This document shows positions 9,009-17,565 of a stretch of 64,000 nucleotides of DNA, one piece after another. The stretch covers positions 40,109 to 104,108 of the forward strand of contig NZ_FRCF01000008.1 of NCBI RefSeq assembly GCF_900142805.1, in the 5' to 3' direction. The number at the start of each line of letters is the position of its first letter. Position 1 is the stretch's first letter. This stretch comes from Lacicoccus alkaliphilus DSM 16010. GTDB lineage: Bacteria > Bacillota > Bacilli > Staphylococcales > Salinicoccaceae. Made by a program: the position numbers and the translations under genes. The notes under the pieces are model-generated. The model ran no database searches and had not been told where the DNA came from. It was given only the letters and a program-made list of their open reading frames with translations.

Positions 9009-9023
9009 TTGATCTTATTGTCA

Positions 9024-10280
9024 TCATGATTTCTTCATCATCTTCAGGGTCGTCCTGTACATCAGTTCGGTTGCGACAGCGATATCGTCATATGTGGAAA
9101 ACTCACGTGGATCATGGCTGATGCCATCTTTTGAACGGACGAAAAGCATTGCGATTTCAGAATGCTCCGCCATGGGAAGGGCGTCATGAAAAGCACCGCT
9201 GGTCAGCTCTGTAATCCGGGGGATCCCCATCACCTTACTTTGTTCCCGCATGACATCCAATATATTTTCACTGCATGCTTCCGGATTCATTTTAGAGTCT
9301 TCTTCAATCCTGACTTCCAGCTGGTTTTCTTCTGCGACCTCTTCTATATAAGCCCTCAACTGCTTTTCATACCGGTTCCTACGTTCAAGATCGATGTCTC
9401 TCAGATCTACTGAAAAGGTCACCTTCTCAGGCACGATTGCCCTCGCATTCGGCTCGACGGTGATACTCCCCACCGTTCCGACCGTCGGTGCGTCCGGCTG
9501 CTGCCCGACAATCTCCCTCAGGCCGGTGATCACTTTTGAAGCACCGACCAGGGCATCTTTCCTCAAGGCCATGGGCACTGTCCCGGCATGTCCGCCCTGA
9601 CCGGTCAATTCCACGGTCAGCCATAACGGACCTGAAATCCCCGTCACGATTCCGACCGGTTCATCTTTCTCTTCAAGAACAGGCCCTTGTTCGATATGCA
9701 TCTCTATATAATCTCCAATGGAACCCGCCGGGTATTCGGACGATTGGAGTGCATCCGGGTCGGCACCAAACGCCTTCAACGCCTCTCTTCTTGTGACACC
9801 CTCAGCATCTGCGCGTTCAAGTTCGTCATTTTGCAACTGCCCATTGATCCCCCTTGAACCGAACAGGCCGATGCCGAACCTGTAACCTTCCTCGTCACAA
9901 AATGCCATCACTTCAATCGGCCGATCCGGTTCAAACCCATTTTCCTGCAGCGTTTCAACCACTTCCAAACCACCCAGCACTCCAATCGGACCATCAAACC
10001 TTCCTCCGGTTGGCTGGGAGTCCAGGTGGGAACCAAGCATCAATATCGGGGCCCCGGGATTTTTCCCTTCAAGCCGTCCGATCAGATTTCCGAAATTATC
10101 CGTACGCGTCTTCAAGCCTGCCTCTTCCATCCACTGCCTGGCCAGTTCAATGCCCTCTTTATACTCACTGGATAATGCCAGCCTGCAAACACCGGTCTCC
10201 CCCAGCTTTCCGATTTTGGAGAGGGCTTCCATCCTCTTCTCAAGTCTTTCCTGATTGATCGTCAATTTGGTTTTAATCAT
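9024..10280 (-). CDS. M20-family amidohydrolase (N-carbamoyl-amino-acid hydrolase / allantoate amidohydrolase type)
   Basis: The 418-residue protein matches the HyuC/AllC/UAH branch of the M20 metallopeptidase family. It has GSHLDSQPTGGRFDGPIG (metal His and Asp near 83-93), DEEGYRFG, HIEQGPVLE in the centre, the dimerisation domain with GQGGHAGTVPM, and SGAFHDA plus DGISHDP near the end. Members hydrolyse N-carbamoyl-L-amino acids, allantoate or ureidoglycolate, releasing ammonia and CO2. It is the last gene of a minus-strand set with two membrane proteins and lies across from a PucR-type regulator. That favours a ureide or carbamoyl substrate, but the exact one is open. Confidence 0.9.
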   Translation of the reverse strand: MIKTKLTINQERLEKRMEALSKIGKLGETGVCRLALSSEYKEGIELARQWMEEAGLKTRTDNFGNLIGRLEGKNPGAPILMLGSHLDSQPTGGRFDGPIGVLGGLEVVETLQENGFEPDRPIEVMAFCDEEGYRFGIGLFGSRGINGQLQNDELERADAEGVTRREALKAFGADPDALQSSEYPAGSIGDYIEMHIEQGPVLEEKDEPVGIVTGISGPLWLTVELTGQGGHAGTVPMALRKDALVGASKVITGLREIVGQQPDAPTVGTVGSITVEPNARAIVPEKVTFSVDLRDIDLERRNRYEKQLRAYIEEVAEENQLEVRIEEDSKMNPEACSENILDVMREQSKVMGIPRITELTSGAFHDALPMAEHSEIAMLFVRSKDGISHDPREFSTYDDIAVATELMYRTTLKMMKKS

Positions 10281-10300
10281 TCATAATTCTCCTTCTCCTG

Positions 10301-11032
10301 TTACTGATTGACCCTTTGCCTGTCATCTTTCCTCTTTTCAAAGTAATAAATCAGAGCGATGGTGAGCGCCACCGTCGTTAAGATCTTCAACAGGGACGGC
10401 ACCGGCGAGAAGAAGACAAGCAGGCCGATGACCAAAGCAATTCCACCGTACGTCGGTGTCCTGAATGCAAACTGCCCCAGTACTGCACCGAAAATCGCCG
10501 GAAGTACAAATTGGAATGACCCTTGGATCGATTCCGGAACCAGCGTGATGACATACGCCCCTCCAAGCACCGTCGCCAATATCACCACCGTGTTCGTCAG
10601 GGAGGCCAGCGATATGCCCAGCACCCCCGCGATTTCAGCTTTTTCCGTCCCCGGTTCTGCACCGACTGCTTTCTGGGCCGCCGATGAGGAGGGCAGACAT
10701 AAATTCGCTATGTTGCCTGACAGGAATGCTATGTATGTCCCTGCAACCCCGAGCACCGGAAAGTAGGTGATCGGTTCTATGAACCACAGCACCCCTATGA
10801 AGGCCGCATACCCCAACAGCCCTCCAAGAATCGGCCCCCAGCCCGGATGTGCACCGACGACAAATGATAAATACATCGGCAGGGATATTGAAGCGATGAT
10901 GACCAGCAGTAAAGTGAGCCTCCCCCAAAAGTGCGATTTATTGTGGAATGATTCCATACCGGTCATGGCATTGACGCTTGATTCAACACTGAGTTTACCG
11001 GCTGCTGTATTACTGACATTTTCTAAAGCCAT
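10301..11032 (-). CDS. Unrecognised polytopic membrane protein, partner of DUF5058-like protein
   Basis: A 243-residue protein with about seven hydrophobic segments and a basic C-terminal tail (YFEKRKDDRQRVNQ). I do not recognise a named family. A polar stretch in the middle (NIANLCLPSSSAAQKAVGAE) interrupts the helices and could form a re-entrant or gating loop. The start is the ATG after an AAAGGGGG site; the longer reading would begin upstream of that site. It sits 43 bases after the DUF5058-like gene and 20 bases before the hydrolase. The natural inference is that the two membrane proteins form a transporter for the hydrolase's substrate. Confidence 0.75.
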   Translation of the reverse strand: MALENVSNTAAGKLSVESSVNAMTGMESFHNKSHFWGRLTLLLVIIASISLPMYLSFVVGAHPGWGPILGGLLGYAAFIGVLWFIEPITYFPVLGVAGTYIAFLSGNIANLCLPSSSAAQKAVGAEPGTEKAEIAGVLGISLASLTNTVVILATVLGGAYVITLVPESIQGSFQFVLPAIFGAVLGQFAFRTPTYGGIALVIGLLVFFSPVPSLLKILTTVALTIALIYYFEKRKDDRQRVNQ

Positions 11033-11075
11033 ATTGATTTTTCCCCCTTTTAATAAATACACCCACTCCTGACAG

Positions 11076-11789
11076 TCACATCAACGTCGTCATCAAAGAT
11101 CCGCCCACCATACCGAAAACCATGGAGATCCCAAGTGACCATTCCCTCAACCAGCTGATATTTGTCCTGTCTGCAACTTTCATGATCACTACCATGATCG
11201 TCAACGATACGACTGCTGCGACTGCATAGTTGAGGCCGTTGACCATCTGTTCTGTAAGCAGATAACCGAATGCACCCAGCATGGCTGCCAGTGATACCAC
11301 TGCCATCACCTTCGGGTTTTTCTTACGGACCTTGCTTTCAGTCTTGCCCAGCGACTTCGTAAAGAACAGGGTGAACAACAGCCAGCCCATCCCACCAAGA
11401 CACATCGTCCAGACCATGGTGGTGAAGGCCTGCATGTTGAAGCCATCCCCTCCCAAATCCACTCCGAAGGCATTCGCGCCGATCTGTGCCGCTGCGGTTT
11501 CGGTGGCTGCCGATCCGACGATTCCGATCCTCATCAGTGTAATGGGTGAACCCAATAAGGCAAGCAGCGATATTATGACGATTGCTATACCGAATGATGG
11601 ACCGATGGAACTGATGAAACCCGTCCTTGCCGCCCTTTTCACTTCCTCCTGATTCAACCCCGCAGCCGGAGCCGCTTCTTTGGCGATTCTATAGAAGATG
11701 ATTGCCTGAAAAATGACCATGCCGATTATAAATAAAGCGATGATCCATAACACAGGACTGTTTGCCAAGCTCATTACTTCTCCTGTCAT
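11076..11789 (-). CDS. DUF5058-family integral membrane protein
   Basis: A 237-residue protein with about six membrane segments. The conserved family-like core GFISSIGPSFGIAIVIISLL, followed by GSPITLMRIGIVGSAATE, is strongly reminiscent of the DUF5058 family, which has no proven function. It is the first gene of the minus-strand set, with a GAGGGGG site before the ATG at 11789 and an alternative start five codons in with its own AGGAG. Being encoded with a second membrane protein and an amidohydrolase suggests a two-part permease. There is no ATPase or recognisable secondary-carrier signature. Confidence 0.7.
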   Translation of the reverse strand: MTGEVMSLANSPVLWIIALFIIGMVIFQAIIFYRIAKEAAPAAGLNQEEVKRAARTGFISSIGPSFGIAIVIISLLALLGSPITLMRIGIVGSAATETAAAQIGANAFGVDLGGDGFNMQAFTTMVWTMCLGGMGWLLFTLFFTKSLGKTESKVRKKNPKVMAVVSLAAMLGAFGYLLTEQMVNGLNYAVAAVVSLTIMVVIMKVADRTNISWLREWSLGISMVFGMVGGSLMTTLM

Positions 11790-12005
11790 ATCTTTTCCCC
11801 CTCAAATGATTGATCCCTTTGTGAATCCGCTTACAAATACGAATGAAAATAGTGATGATGCATGCAAGTTGGACACAGTGTCGTTGATTCATGCAATGTC
11901 TGTTGTCATTCTCCTCTCCCCTTTTTCTCTGGTTGGATTTTCCTACAATAAAATGATTGAATTAAATGTATTGCAGGTGTTTTTCACAGTATAATACGAA
12001 TTATA

Positions 12006-12021
12006 TTGTACAAATGTACAA
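12006..12021. promoter_or_regulatory. Palindromic operator between divergent hydrolase operon and pucR
   Basis: TTGTAC-AAAT-GTACAA is a perfect 6+6 dyad in the 298-base divergent region. A TATAAT on the plus strand (11990-11995) lies just upstream, so the dyad would overlap the transcription start of the regulator gene. It is the best candidate site for the PucR-type protein encoded next door. Confidence 0.55.
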
Positions 12022-12087
12022 AAATAAGGTAGTATTTTGTATATTCTTATAAGTCAGATTACTTTTATGACATGGAAGGTGATGCAG

Positions 12088-13698
12088 ATGGATATCAATC
12101 AGTTGAGGGAAATTGAAGTGTATAGAAAGACCAATGTACTTGCAGGGGAAAGCGGCCTGTCCAATGAAGTGCTCAATGTTACGATTACAGATGCACCGGA
12201 TGCATTCCCCTGGTACAGGACGGGGGATTTCATCGTCACCACAGGATACCCTTTTACAAGCAACAAGGATTGGAAAGAAGGCCTATGGGACTTTTTGAAT
12301 GAAGTAGTGAAAAGGGGAGGTGCCGGGATAGGTATTAAAATGGGAAGGTATATCCCCTATCTCCCGGATCGTGTCATAAAGTTTGCGGATCAAAATCATT
12401 TTCCCATCCTTGAACTGCCGGGGGAACCGTCGTGGACTGACATCATTGTGCCTGCCATAACCGAAATCAATAAACAGCAAAAATATGAGCTGGAAATGAC
12501 CCATAAGGTTTATAAAAGATTTCAGACCCTCCTGAAGAACGGCAGCAGTCTGGAAGAACTCGCCGAACTGCTTGAAAATTTCATGGACTGCCCTGTCACG
12601 ATTTATATCCGGGCATTCAACCTTATAGTGAACACTTCCGGAGTGGAGCTTTCACAAGGGAAGGTCGAGGAGATCATTTCCGGGATCACTGCAGCCCCGG
12701 ACCATACCGCGAGGACCATCTACACTCACAGGGAGGACTTCACCGTCAGATGGAATTACAATGCAAGCCGCCTCGTCAGCACAGTCTTCGTATGGGGACT
12801 CAACGCACCACTCAGTGCCTGGAAAAAGGCCGCTTTGGAACAGATGGCCATCATCACCTCCGTTGAAACGGAGCGGCTGCGGACGATCGCGAATACATAT
12901 CAGCATTTCCGCAATGATTTTCTTGATACCCTGCTCAGTGAACACACTTTGAAGCGTGAGGTGATATTAAGGCGTGCCAAAGAAGTGGATTGGGAAATGA
13001 AAGACCGTTATAAAGTTGTGATTTTGGACTGTCCGGAGGACAACACTAATGAAGGCGACCTTCCGGAGTCCCAAAGAAAATTGAACATATTGGGTGACTT
13101 CACCAATGAATTGCGTTGGCTGCTGCCGAAGACATTGACCGGCCTCGATTCACAAAATCATCTGATCCTGCTTGTCACCGAAGATGTGGACGAAGGGACC
13201 ATATCGAAGAATTTGAAATTGATGGCTGAACGGCTGAAAATCAAAATAATAGTTGGGGGGCTGGGCAGAACCTCAGAGCTCGAGTCTTTGAATTCCAGCT
13301 ATAAAGAAGCCCTCCTGGCATTGAAAGTCGCTGAGACGGAGGCGCAGGGAGCCCCCCGGAAGGACATGCAGTTATGGATGAGTGATTTCGCCCGTTTGGA
13401 CGTGGAAAGAATTTTGTTTTCAGAGGACCCGAGGTCCGAGTCCGAGAAGCTGGTCAAGGAATACCTCCATAAAGTGATAGAGTATGATGAAAAGAATGGC
13501 GGGGAAATCCTCACCACATTAAAAACCTTCATCAATAACAATGCAAATTATGATGCGACGGCCAAAGTGATGTTCGTACATAAAAACACCGTCAGGTACA
13601 GGATCAATAAAATCAGAAAGCTGACGACCCTGGACCCGGATAAGATGAAAGACCTCATGCTGCTCCAGCTTGCAGTGACGGCCCATGACCTCGGTTAG
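12088..13698 (+). CDS. PucR-family transcriptional regulator
   Basis: A 536-residue regulator with the three-part PucR layout: an N-terminal PucR sensor domain (about 1-125, with TDAPDAFPWYRTGDFIVTTG), a central CdaR/GGDEF-like domain (about 260-400) and a C-terminal HTH_30 domain (about 475-535, with VHKNTVRYRINKIRKL). PucR of Bacillus controls purine degradation and responds to ureides. A longer in-frame reading opens at TTG 12037, but the GGAAGGTG site fits ATG 12088. Its position opposite the M20 hydrolase and membrane-protein operon suggests it controls that operon through the shared dyad. Confidence 0.88.
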   Translation: MDINQLREIEVYRKTNVLAGESGLSNEVLNVTITDAPDAFPWYRTGDFIVTTGYPFTSNKDWKEGLWDFLNEVVKRGGAGIGIKMGRYIPYLPDRVIKFADQNHFPILELPGEPSWTDIIVPAITEINKQQKYELEMTHKVYKRFQTLLKNGSSLEELAELLENFMDCPVTIYIRAFNLIVNTSGVELSQGKVEEIISGITAAPDHTARTIYTHREDFTVRWNYNASRLVSTVFVWGLNAPLSAWKKAALEQMAIITSVETERLRTIANTYQHFRNDFLDTLLSEHTLKREVILRRAKEVDWEMKDRYKVVILDCPEDNTNEGDLPESQRKLNILGDFTNELRWLLPKTLTGLDSQNHLILLVTEDVDEGTISKNLKLMAERLKIKIIVGGLGRTSELESLNSSYKEALLALKVAETEAQGAPRKDMQLWMSDFARLDVERILFSEDPRSESEKLVKEYLHKVIEYDEKNGGEILTTLKTFINNNANYDATAKVMFVHKNTVRYRINKIRKLTTLDPDKMKDLMLLQLAVTAHDLG

Positions 13699-13727
13699 CA
13701 TCATAACGGCGGTCAACCAATGGAAAA

Positions 13728-13746
13728 GGCCGGTTCAAAACCGGCC
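13728..13746 (-). terminator. Intrinsic terminator of the FNT gene
   Basis: GGCCGGTT and AACCGGCC form an 8-bp stem with a three-base loop. Read on the minus strand it is followed by TTTTCC, consistent with ending the formate/nitrite-type transporter transcript. Confidence 0.7.
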
Positions 13747-13772
13747 CGCCATCAGTATGATCACCTTCATAT

Positions 13773-14546
13773 TCACTTCTTCGGCCTGCTCAAATAGTAG
13801 TAGATCCCCGACACGAACACTGCGCCGCCGATGATGTTACCGATCGTGACCGGAATGAGGTTATAGAAGAACCCGCCCATCGTCACCGCCTCAACGTCGC
13901 TGTGCAGGAGTGCGATGCTGAGTATCGACATGTTCGCTATGCTGTGTTCGAAGCCGGCTGCGACGAATGCAAAAATCAGCACGAACACCAGTATAAGCTT
14001 TGCCGCGTCCCCTTTTGCCCGTACAGAGGTCCAGATGGCCAGACAGACGAGCCAGTTACACAGTATCCCCTGAACAAGCAGGTTCATGAATCCGTCATTC
14101 ATCTTGCCGGCTGCCGTCGCCACGGTGAATCCGTCCATACTGATGTCCGACAATATGCCGCTGAAGAGAATCAAGTATGAAAATACCACCGCCCCGATGA
14201 AGTTGCCGAGATAGCACCAGATCCAGAGCATCATCGTATCTTTCCATGTGGTCACTTTTGACAGGGCACTGAATGCCATGATCATCACATTACTCGTGAA
14301 TAATTCAGAACCGCCCCATATCACTATCGCCAGCGCCACACCGAATGTGATGCCCGTGATGAGGTTCACAAACGGTGAATCCACTGCATAGAGCGGCCCG
14401 CCCATGAAGAAGAGCACGATCACCCCGACACCGATATACGCACCTGCCAAGATGGAAGCGACAAGGTACTTCATCTTCGAATCGTTGTACATGCCCAGTT
14501 TATCCAGCGCCTTGTCATTCATCCCGTCAATCGTTTCCTTGTACAT
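13773..14546 (-). CDS. Formate/nitrite transporter (FNT) family channel
   Basis: A 257-residue protein with six membrane helices. FNT landmarks are AGAYIGVGVIVLF near the start, NLITGITFGVALAIVIWGGSELFTSN (the first family signature), NWLVCLAIW, and GFEHSIANM (second signature with the central pore His). FNT pentamers conduct formate, nitrite, hydrosulfide, acetate or lactate. The ATG at 14546 is preceded by GAGGAGGG; a longer reading to 14564 starts before that site. No formate lyase or nitrite reductase gene is nearby, so the anion is not determined. A TTGTGAA half-site upstream hints at redox control but is not a full Rex box. Confidence 0.92.
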   Translation of the reverse strand: MYKETIDGMNDKALDKLGMYNDSKMKYLVASILAGAYIGVGVIVLFFMGGPLYAVDSPFVNLITGITFGVALAIVIWGGSELFTSNVMIMAFSALSKVTTWKDTMMLWIWCYLGNFIGAVVFSYLILFSGILSDISMDGFTVATAAGKMNDGFMNLLVQGILCNWLVCLAIWTSVRAKGDAAKLILVFVLIFAFVAAGFEHSIANMSILSIALLHSDVEAVTMGGFFYNLIPVTIGNIIGGAVFVSGIYYYLSRPKK

Positions 14547-14727
14547 GATTTCCCTCCTCTGCATCCGTCAACACGTTTGATATCAAATCAATGATCAGAC
14601 GTATATGACGCCTGCAAAATCCACTCATTTGTGAATAGCGTAACATAATATTATGATGCGCATCAATCCAACCAGTCCGGCAGACCTTTGGAGGGGGCCT
14701 CATTTAATCAAGTTGTAAAAATGACCA

Positions 14728-14756
14728 TTGAGTTATATGTAAAAATGTTCTACAAT
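14728..14756 (+). promoter_or_regulatory. Sigma-A promoter of tRNA-Ala
   Basis: TTGAGT, 17-base spacer, TACAAT. The -10 ends 20 bases before the tRNA. Confidence 0.75.
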
Positions 14757-14776
14757 ATAGTCTATAAAGAGATTCC

Positions 14777-14849
14777 GGGGCCATAGCTCAGCTGGGAGAG
14801 CGTTGCGCTGGCAGTGCAAAGGTCAGGGGTTCGAACCCCCTTGGCTCCA
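14777..14849 (+). tRNA. tRNA-Ala, anticodon GGC
   Basis: Full cloverleaf: acceptor GGGGCCA with TGGCTCC, D arm GCTC/GAGC, anticodon stem TTGCG/TGCAA around loop CTGGCAG (anticodon GGC, reading GCC and GCU), and T arm AGGGG-TTCGAAC-CCCCT. The discriminator is A and no CCA is encoded. The gene stands alone between fnt and purC. Confidence 0.97.
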
Positions 14850-14863
14850 TAATATTCAAATAC

Positions 14864-14902
14864 GTCCATCCTTTTTTGAAAATGAAAAAGGATGGATTTT
14901 TT
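14864..14902. terminator. Bidirectional terminator between tRNA-Ala and purC
   Basis: TCCATCCTTTTT pairs with AAAAAGGATGGA and is followed by TTTTTT. It serves the tRNA on the plus strand and probably purC on the minus strand. Confidence 0.85.
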
Positions 14903-14918
14903 CATCCATCCTCAAACG

Positions 14919-15605
14919 CTATTCACTGAACAGGTACTCGCCAATTTTTAAAGGATCGACAGCTTCCCCGGCTTTGAAGACACGCATGTTCCCGCCTGAA
15001 AGTTCATCGATCAGCAGGATTTCCCCCGTTTTCAGATCACGCCCGAATTCCAGCTTGATATCGTAGAGTTCGAGACCCTTCTGCGCCAGTTCATCTTTGA
15101 TGAGCCCACTGATCTTCACCGTGAGGTCCACCACCTTCTTATATTCACCCGGCTGCAGTATCCCGAGTGCTTCAAGCGCCGCCTCATTGATCAGCGGGTC
15201 CCCGCGTTCGTCGTCTTTAAGCGTCGTTTCCACGTAAGCCGGCAGCTCTCCGCCCTCTTCAATGTAATCCCCGTAGCGGCGGATGAAGCTGCCCACTGCT
15301 CTGTAACGGCAGATCACTTCCAGCCCTTCCCCGAACACGGAGATTTCTTTCACGCGCATTTCACGTGCCTCTGCATCGGCATCGATATAATGCGTCGGAA
15401 TATTTTCCGCATTGAACTTCTCAAAGAAGAAGCTCGTCATTTTAAGCCCCGCTTCACCGGAACCTTCCACCGTCAGGCCGACCTGGTTTTCACCCGGGTC
15501 GAAAACCCCGTCCTTACCGGTCATATCATCCTTGAAATACAGGACGGTGTCTCCATCCTCATTCCGATAAACATCTTTCGTCTTTCCTCTGTAAATCAAA
15601 TCCAT
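14919..15605 (-). CDS. purC: Phosphoribosylaminoimidazole-succinocarboxamide synthase
   Basis: The 228-residue enzyme joins CAIR with aspartate using ATP, step seven of de novo IMP synthesis. Landmarks are the N-terminal YRGKTKDVYRNEDGDTVLYFKDD, VICRYRAVGSFIRRYG, LYDIKLEFGRD and LIDELSGGNMRVF, all standard for PurC; length is slightly short of the usual 235-240. It stands alone with its own TATAAT box upstream rather than inside a pur operon. That is unusual for Bacilli, where purC sits in the pur operon, so it may be a displaced or second copy. Confidence 0.93.
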   Translation of the reverse strand: MDLIYRGKTKDVYRNEDGDTVLYFKDDMTGKDGVFDPGENQVGLTVEGSGEAGLKMTSFFFEKFNAENIPTHYIDADAEAREMRVKEISVFGEGLEVICRYRAVGSFIRRYGDYIEEGGELPAYVETTLKDDERGDPLINEAALEALGILQPGEYKKVVDLTVKISGLIKDELAQKGLELYDIKLEFGRDLKTGEILLIDELSGGNMRVFKAGEAVDPLKIGEYLFSE

Positions 15606-15693
15606 ATATATGCCACCTCATCTGATAAGTTACTTCCCATTATAATCATTTTCATGAAAAATGGGAAAATAAAATTGCAGTTCACCTGTCATC

Positions 15694-16461
15694 CTACATC
15701 TCCACATTATTGAAGATGAAGATCGATGCACCAATCATTATAAGAGTGGCAGCGATTGTGACGATGACGGAAGGCACCACCTCTCGGGCTTCAAGCTCCC
15801 CGGTCAGCAGTTCCATATTGCTGCTGATGAGGTATTGCGGCAGATATTCCGCGACATCCGGATGGATGCCCGCGATCACCATGATGATGACCACCGCAAG
15901 CATAGTGATCAGCACCCCTGCAAAACTTGATTTTAATATTGCAGAGGCCGCCATGATCACACTGATGAGGAAAATCCCGAACAACCACGTCAGAGCGAAT
16001 GCTGCAATGAGATGCTGAACTTCATCCTCCCAGTAATATATCGTGTACAGGTACGTGATCAATGCACCGGTGATATAGGCTGCAGTCCACACCATCACCG
16101 CAAACGCTGATTTCACCAGAATGATGTTATATTTCTTAAGCCCTTTTGTGACCAGGTTGACCAGCGTCTTCCCGCTGAATTCATGCGTCATAATGTTACC
16201 GAAGACGATGACGAGGATGACCAGGCCCATCTGGTTGGCATTGCTGAAAAACTGGGCGTACGAATCGAATGCAGATACAGGCGGCAGATCAATGGTGATT
16301 CCTGAATCTTCCATGACTGCCTCCAATATATCAGGCATGAGCAGGGCCGTGAGGGGACTTACGACCCCCAGGATCATGAAGACGATGATCAGCGCAAACA
16401 GTTTGAAATTCCTGATGTGTTCGACCATTTCCTTTTTGAACAATGCAGCGGCCTGGTTCAT
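15694..16461 (-). CDS. ABC transporter permease (YxlG-like)
   Basis: A 255-residue protein with six membrane segments of the ABC-2 type, opening with a cytoplasmic KKEMVEHIRNFKLFALIIVF stretch and a large outside loop at about 45-75. Its start overlaps the ATPase gene's stop by four bases, so the two are translated together. With the preceding ATPase and the small PLDc_N protein, the gene order equals Bacillus yxlE-yxlF-yxlG, but there is no sigma-Y gene here. The likely role is export or membrane-stress defence, substrate unknown. It is last in the operon. Confidence 0.88.
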   Translation of the reverse strand: MNQAAALFKKEMVEHIRNFKLFALIIVFMILGVVSPLTALLMPDILEAVMEDSGITIDLPPVSAFDSYAQFFSNANQMGLVILVIVFGNIMTHEFSGKTLVNLVTKGLKKYNIILVKSAFAVMVWTAAYITGALITYLYTIYYWEDEVQHLIAAFALTWLFGIFLISVIMAASAILKSSFAGVLITMLAVVIIMVIAGIHPDVAEYLPQYLISSNMELLTGELEAREVVPSVIVTIAATLIMIGASIFIFNNVEM

Positions 16462-17336
16462 GAAGTCACCTCCAGATAAACATCCTCGAGCGTTTTTCTC
16501 TCCCTCACGAGATGGTCCGGATAAATCTTATGGGTGTTCAGCAGCCGGTACACTGTTTCGATCGGGAGGCCGGTGACCCGGTACTTGTTTTCATCCAGAC
16601 GCTCCAGGGGCAATTCACCTGAAAGCACCTCATATTCTTCGGGCATCAGTTCCACTACGATGCCCTTCTCACCCAATGCCTCTTTCTTCAAATCGATTTC
16701 CTTTCTGATCTTTCCTTCATATAAAATGCCGGCCTTATCACAGATGCGTTCCACATCCGTCAATATATGCGTGGAGAAAATGACGGTCGTTTCACCTTTG
16801 ATCTGTTGAAGTATATTTAAAATCTCTCTGCGTCCTTTTGGATCCAGCGCACTCGTCGGTTCGTCGCAGATCAGCAGTTTCGGTTGATTGATCAGTGCCT
16901 GTGCGATGCCGAGTCGCTGTTTCATGCCCCGTGAATATGTTTTGATCCTGGTTTCAACGCCCTGAAGTCCGACAAGGGCCAACAGATGATCGATACGCTC
17001 TTTTTGTCCGGACTTTCTAATATCCGTGATTTCAGCACATAACTTCAAGTATTCTTCAGCATTCATGTAAGCGTAAAACTCGGGCACATCAGGCAGAAAT
17101 CCGATGTAGCGGTTGGTCGCCGTGTGCCCGAACGTGACTTTCTCCCCGTTTACATGAATTTGCCCTGCATCCTGCTTCAGCAGTCCGAGCACCATCTTCA
17201 TCGTCGTGGTTTTACCTGAACCATTGCTGCCGATGAAGCCGTAGATCGTATTCTCTTCGACCGAAAGGTCCAAGCCGCTGATCACGTCATTTTCCCTGAA
17301 AGATTTGTGGAGATCATCAATCTGCAGTATGTTCAT
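16458..17336 (-). CDS. ABC transporter ATP-binding protein (YxlF-like)
   Basis: A 292-residue nucleotide-binding subunit. It has Walker A GSNGSGKTT (about 37-45), the Q-loop region FLPDVPEFYAYM, the signature YSRGMKQRLGIAQAL, Walker B LLICDEPTSALDP and the H-loop FSTHILTDVERI, then a C-terminal extension of about 80 residues typical of the ABC-2/BcrA-like group. It pairs with the permease encoded next (four-base overlap) and follows the PLDc_N gene by one base. Confidence 0.93.
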   Translation of the reverse strand: MNILQIDDLHKSFRENDVISGLDLSVEENTIYGFIGSNGSGKTTTMKMVLGLLKQDAGQIHVNGEKVTFGHTATNRYIGFLPDVPEFYAYMNAEEYLKLCAEITDIRKSGQKERIDHLLALVGLQGVETRIKTYSRGMKQRLGIAQALINQPKLLICDEPTSALDPKGRREILNILQQIKGETTVIFSTHILTDVERICDKAGILYEGKIRKEIDLKKEALGEKGIVVELMPEEYEVLSGELPLERLDENKYRVTGLPIETVYRLLNTHKIYPDHLVRERKTLEDVYLEVTS

Positions 17337-17337
17337 A

Positions 17338-17535
17338 TCATCGGCGCTCCAGAACGAAATACAGTATCGGCCCGACCAGGTTGAACAGGATGATGATGAT
17401 GATCCAAGCCATCTTATTCATATACCTGAATGTGTTTTGCCTGACCGCCATGACGAGCGCTGTGATCATCAGGATCATCTGAAGTGCAATGAGCGGCAGC
17501 AGAAATGGCAGCAATTCGTTGATTTCATTGTTCAT
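17338..17535 (-). CDS. Small PLDc_N-domain membrane protein (YxlE-like)
   Basis: Sixty-five residues with two hydrophobic helices. The closing pattern MNKMAWIIIIILFNLVGPILYFV is the PLDc_N (phospholipase-D nuclease N-terminal) signature found alone in YxlE. In Bacillus, YxlE partners regulate or assist the YxlFG transporter and the sigma-Y system. It leads the three-gene operon, with only one base between its stop and the ATPase start. Confidence 0.85.
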   Translation of the reverse strand: MNNEINELLPFLLPLIALQMILMITALVMAVRQNTFRYMNKMAWIIIIILFNLVGPILYFVLERR

Positions 17536-17565
17536 TTTCTCTCCCCCGATATGATATTTTCATGA

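Noticed and set aside
14626..14656. TTGTGAATAGCGTAACAT as a Rex or Fnr-type site before the FNT gene
   Set aside because: Only one half-site matches; the second arm is degenerate.
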